Source: Tricholomella constricta (taxonomy: Eukaryota; Basidiomycota; Agaricomycetes; Agaricales; Lyophyllaceae). From it: DNA of 64,000 nt. The stretch is taken from NCBI GenBank assembly GCA_013368375.1, contig JAACJP010000022.1, forward strand, positions 1-64,000. The letters are read 5' to 3'. Every line of letters begins with the position of its first letter. Position 1 is the stretch's first letter. Position numbers and translations under genes: made by a program. The notes beneath the pieces were generated by a model. It worked only from the letters and a program-made list of their open reading frames with translations, searched no databases and had not been told where the DNA came from. Of this stretch, positions 61,343 through 64,000 are shown piece after piece.

Positions 61343-64000
61343 TTGTGTAGATTATGACAACGGGCTTGCATCAGCGTCTCAATATATCCAATCAGTTACG
61401 CCATTCCGCAACATGGTTGTGAGGTCTCCAATCTCTGCCATCAGCGGGGACTGGAACCAACACCACCCGGACTGGAGCATCGGCAACCGACCACCATCCA
61501 CAAAAACACGCCAACTCGTCGACTGGATCCGAGAAAGCGGATACACACTACTCAACGACAAAGGTATACCCACATACTTCGAACACAGATCCCGAGGAGC
61601 CACTTCGGTAATCGACCTCACGTTCGCCAACCCAAGCGCCCTAGCCCTGGACACAACAAAAGAGTGGACGATAGACGACTCACTGGCATGCGGATCGGAC
61701 CACCACGCTCTGCGCTGGGTCATCGACCACGGAAGTACAGAGATCGAGAACATAACAGGAACCAAGTACAACTTCAAGGATGCTGACCCCGTAGAGTGGA
61801 AGAACGCCTTCGACGCTGAAATCGAGAAAGAAAAGGTTAGATGGGAGACACTAACCGACCTAGACACCCCCCGCTCCCCCGAGGAACTCGACCGTGACGT
61901 GGAGCTCATCACCGAGGCGCTCAAGGCCGCCACAGCGTCCACCGTCAAAGAGAAGAAACACTCCAAAAAAGCGAAACCATGGTGGTCCGACGCACTAGAC
62001 GACGCCAACAACGAACGAACCAACCTAAGGCAACAACAACGCACACACAAAGAACGCTGGGGAACCTATTGCGAGGTAATACACAGCTCACTTAAAAAGA
62101 CGACTAACTACTTTAGGAGGCTATTCAAACACGAACGCCGCACATGGGTGAACAAAACACTCGAAGACGCCACCCCCGATGAAATCTGGGGACTCCGCAA
62201 CTGGTCGAAGGGCTCAAGAAACTACCCATCCCCGGCCATAAACCGACCCAATCAAATGCCCGCAGTCCAACACGAGGACAAATGCGATGCGCTTCGCAAC
62301 ACCCTCTTCAAACCACCGCCCCAGCTCAACAACAACCCGCCACCCAACCTCCAACACACACAGGACCACGACAAACCACACTTCCCGCTCACCAAGACAG
62401 AGGTCAGGGAGGCCATTTATCGACACAGCGCTAAGAAGGCACCAGGCGAAAGCCAACAAACCTTCGCCACGGTCCGATGGGCGTGGGAGACACAAGAAAA
62501 TATCATCTTCGCACTAATGCACCACTGCACACAGACCGGACACCACCCCAAGACATGGCGCCGAGCTATCGCAGTCGCGCTACGCAAACCGAACAAACCC
62601 GACTACTCCGAACCCCGAGCATACCGACTCATCCAACTCCTAGAATGCCTCGGCAAAGTCCTGGAAGGCATAATCGCTCGCAGACTAGCATACATGGTCG
62701 GAAGGGAAGATCTGGTCCCCCCCAACCAATTTGGAGGGAGACCCAACAGCAGCACTAACGACGCACTACTGACACACGTCGAAGACATACAGGCCGCCCA
62801 CAACCACAAAAAAGTCACTTCCGTACTAACATTCGACATTTCAGGATACTTCGACAATGTTAACCACGACCGACTACTCCGCGAACTCAGACGTAAAGGA
62901 ATACCGCTACCACTCGTCAAATGGGTAGCCGCTTTCCTCCGCGACAGGGAAGCGTCCATATGTCTGGACGGACTCCGCGGAGACATGAAACCGGTGGCAA
63001 ATGGTATACCACAAGGGTCCCCAGTCTCCCCCATCCTCTCGATAATATACACCGCTGAACTACAGGAACTGATGGAACTTAAGAAAACACCAGCACCCAG
63101 ACCAGGAGGCCCCCGCCCACCAAGAATCCCGGACGACCCAACAAACACGAATCTCGACATGTACATCGACGACGGAAACATTCGGATCTCATCGTACTCC
63201 CTGGACACCAACGTTATCATGCTCCGATCTTCATTCATAACGGTAAACGACTGGCTAACCAATGTAGGCCTCTCTACAGCAGCAGAGAAAACCGAACTCA
63301 TGCACCACTCCTGGCGCCGCGACAAAGGACACTCCCCGAACATCAAACTCCCCACAGCGAACGGCACCGAAGTCTCCATAGCTGCCGGCGATACCATCAG
63401 GATCCTGGGGGTATTTTTCGACAGACGACTAACATTCAATCAACACGTCAGAATACTAGCGGACAGAGCCGGAAACACAGTCCGAGGCTCCCGGATGCTC
63501 GCCAACACAATGAAAGGCCTCTCACAAGTCGAACTACGCACACTCTACCAAGCATGCGTAGTACCGGTACTAACCTACGGCAGCCCCGTATGGTGGACAG
63601 GCAAGAAGACACATATTAACATTCTAGACAAGGTCCAAAATACAGCCCTACGACACATAGCGGGAGCGTTCAAGACCACGCCGATCAAAGCACTGGAAAT
63701 CGACCTCGCCATCCCGCCCATAAACCTCGCCCTGGACCTCGCCAACGCGAGATACGCCGACCGCCTACACAAGCTCAACCACACAAACCCCGTCCTACAA
63801 CGTCTATCCAGCGAGTGGCGCGACGGAACACCACCGATATCACCACCACCCCTTCCGTCACAAAAGCCCACGAAGAGCAAGAAACCGCCAAAACGAACAC
63901 AACTCGAAAAAATTGCGGCGTCTACGTACCGCCCGTCAGAAGGTGAGAAAATCATCCCCTTCATCTCACCACCATGGCGTAGAACAGCAAGAGACTTTGG
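61317..64000 (+). mobile_element. 5'-truncated non-LTR (LINE-type) retrotransposon, continues past the edge
   Basis: The body is an open frame encoding the end of an APE endonuclease and a reverse transcriptase. Recognisable element sequence begins close to 61350. The 5' part of the endonuclease, including any ORF1, is missing, as expected from incomplete target-primed reverse transcription. The 3' end, tail and target duplication lie beyond the window. Composition is unusual: the plus strand is very rich in A and C. Confidence 0.85.
61317..64000 (+). CDS. Endonuclease/reverse transcriptase ORF, partial at both ends
   Basis: Open from the stop at 61314 to the window edge, about 890 codons with no stop. 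The endonuclease C-terminal part has ISGDWNQHHPDWS, LVDWIRESGYTLLN, TSVIDLTFANPSAL and CGSDHHALRWVI (SDH catalytic His). The reverse transcriptase shows KKAPGESQQ, AYRLIQLLECLGKVLEGIIA, NQFGGRPNSSTNDALLTH, LTFDISGYFDNVNHDRLL (motif A), VANGIPQGSPVSPILSIIYT (motif B) and MYIDDGNI, a YIDD variant of the YxDD box. Then WLTNVGLSTAAEKTELMHH, ILGVFFDRRLTF and the thumb region YQACVVPVLTYGSPVWW with LDKVQNTALRHIAGAFKTTP. This order fits the I/Jockey/Tad-like clades; Tad1-type elements are common in fungi. An RNase H domain may follow outside the window. The reading frame looks intact where present. Confidence 0.88.

Noticed and set aside
61379..63964. Long minus-strand open frames opposite the retrotransposon (e.g. 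61379-62050, 62603-63439, 63575-63964)
   Set aside because: They are shadows of the A/C-rich plus-strand frame, which carries all the reverse-transcriptase motifs. The minus frames are Ser-rich without any motif.

Overview
The window looks like nuclear DNA from an agaricomycete (mushroom-type basidiomycete). Genes are dense and cut by many introns of about 50 bp with GT..AG ends and CTAAC/CTAAT-like branch sites. Several families are typical of that group: a KDZ transposase paired with a TET/JBP-like dioxygenase, an AVL9 homologue, a PAS-domain regulator and F-box/LRR proteins. All calls come from reading the sequence; no searches were run. Coordinates of multi-exon genes run from start to stop codon and include introns.

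Layout. 1-6.8 kb is an accessory block: the edge of an unknown gene, then two tandem genes of a KDZ DNA transposon, a 2OG-Fe(II) dioxygenase of the TET/JBP type and an apparently intact CxC2-type KDZ transposase. A repeat- and G-rich tail follows. 6.8-11 kb is gene-poor, with one small Pro/Ser/Gly/Tyr-repeat gene. 11-57 kb is mostly conserved genes: a Ste7/Fuz7-type MAP kinase kinase, a DUF2235 hydrolase, AVL9, a conserved secreted protein of unknown role, a secreted BNR_4 beta-propeller protein, a RidA protein, an MFS transporter, RAD4/XPC, the tRNA m1A58 methyltransferase TRM61, a PAS-domain protein, a GH27 alpha-galactosidase, the methionine-salvage dehydratase MDE1, a RecQ helicase, an unrecognised 455-residue gene, the N-terminal amidase NTA1, ORC6, an F-box/LRR protein and the NAD(P)H-hydrate epimerase NNR1. 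57-61 kb holds a 688-bp Mutator-like MITE with a perfect 9-bp target duplication, a MYND-finger protein, and a small protein made of two tandem ~90-residue repeats plus a His/Cys-rich tail. From 61.3 kb to the edge runs a 5'-truncated non-LTR retrotransposon that seems to have landed in a membrane-protein gene.

Points most worth a second look: (1) the dioxygenase/KDZ transposase pair; (2) a ~0.5-kb direct repeat made of the RecQ and NTA1 gene tails that brackets the unrecognised gene, where each copy keeps only the tail its own gene needs; (3) the Mutator-like MITE; (4) the tandem-repeat protein with the His/Cys tail; (5) a predicted 3-nt micro-exon in MDE1.

Genome maintenance is well represented (RAD4, RecQ, ORC6), and two genes serve metabolite repair or damage control (RidA, NNR1). 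I see no sign that these form a regulated cluster. Their proximity looks like ordinary basidiomycete gene order.
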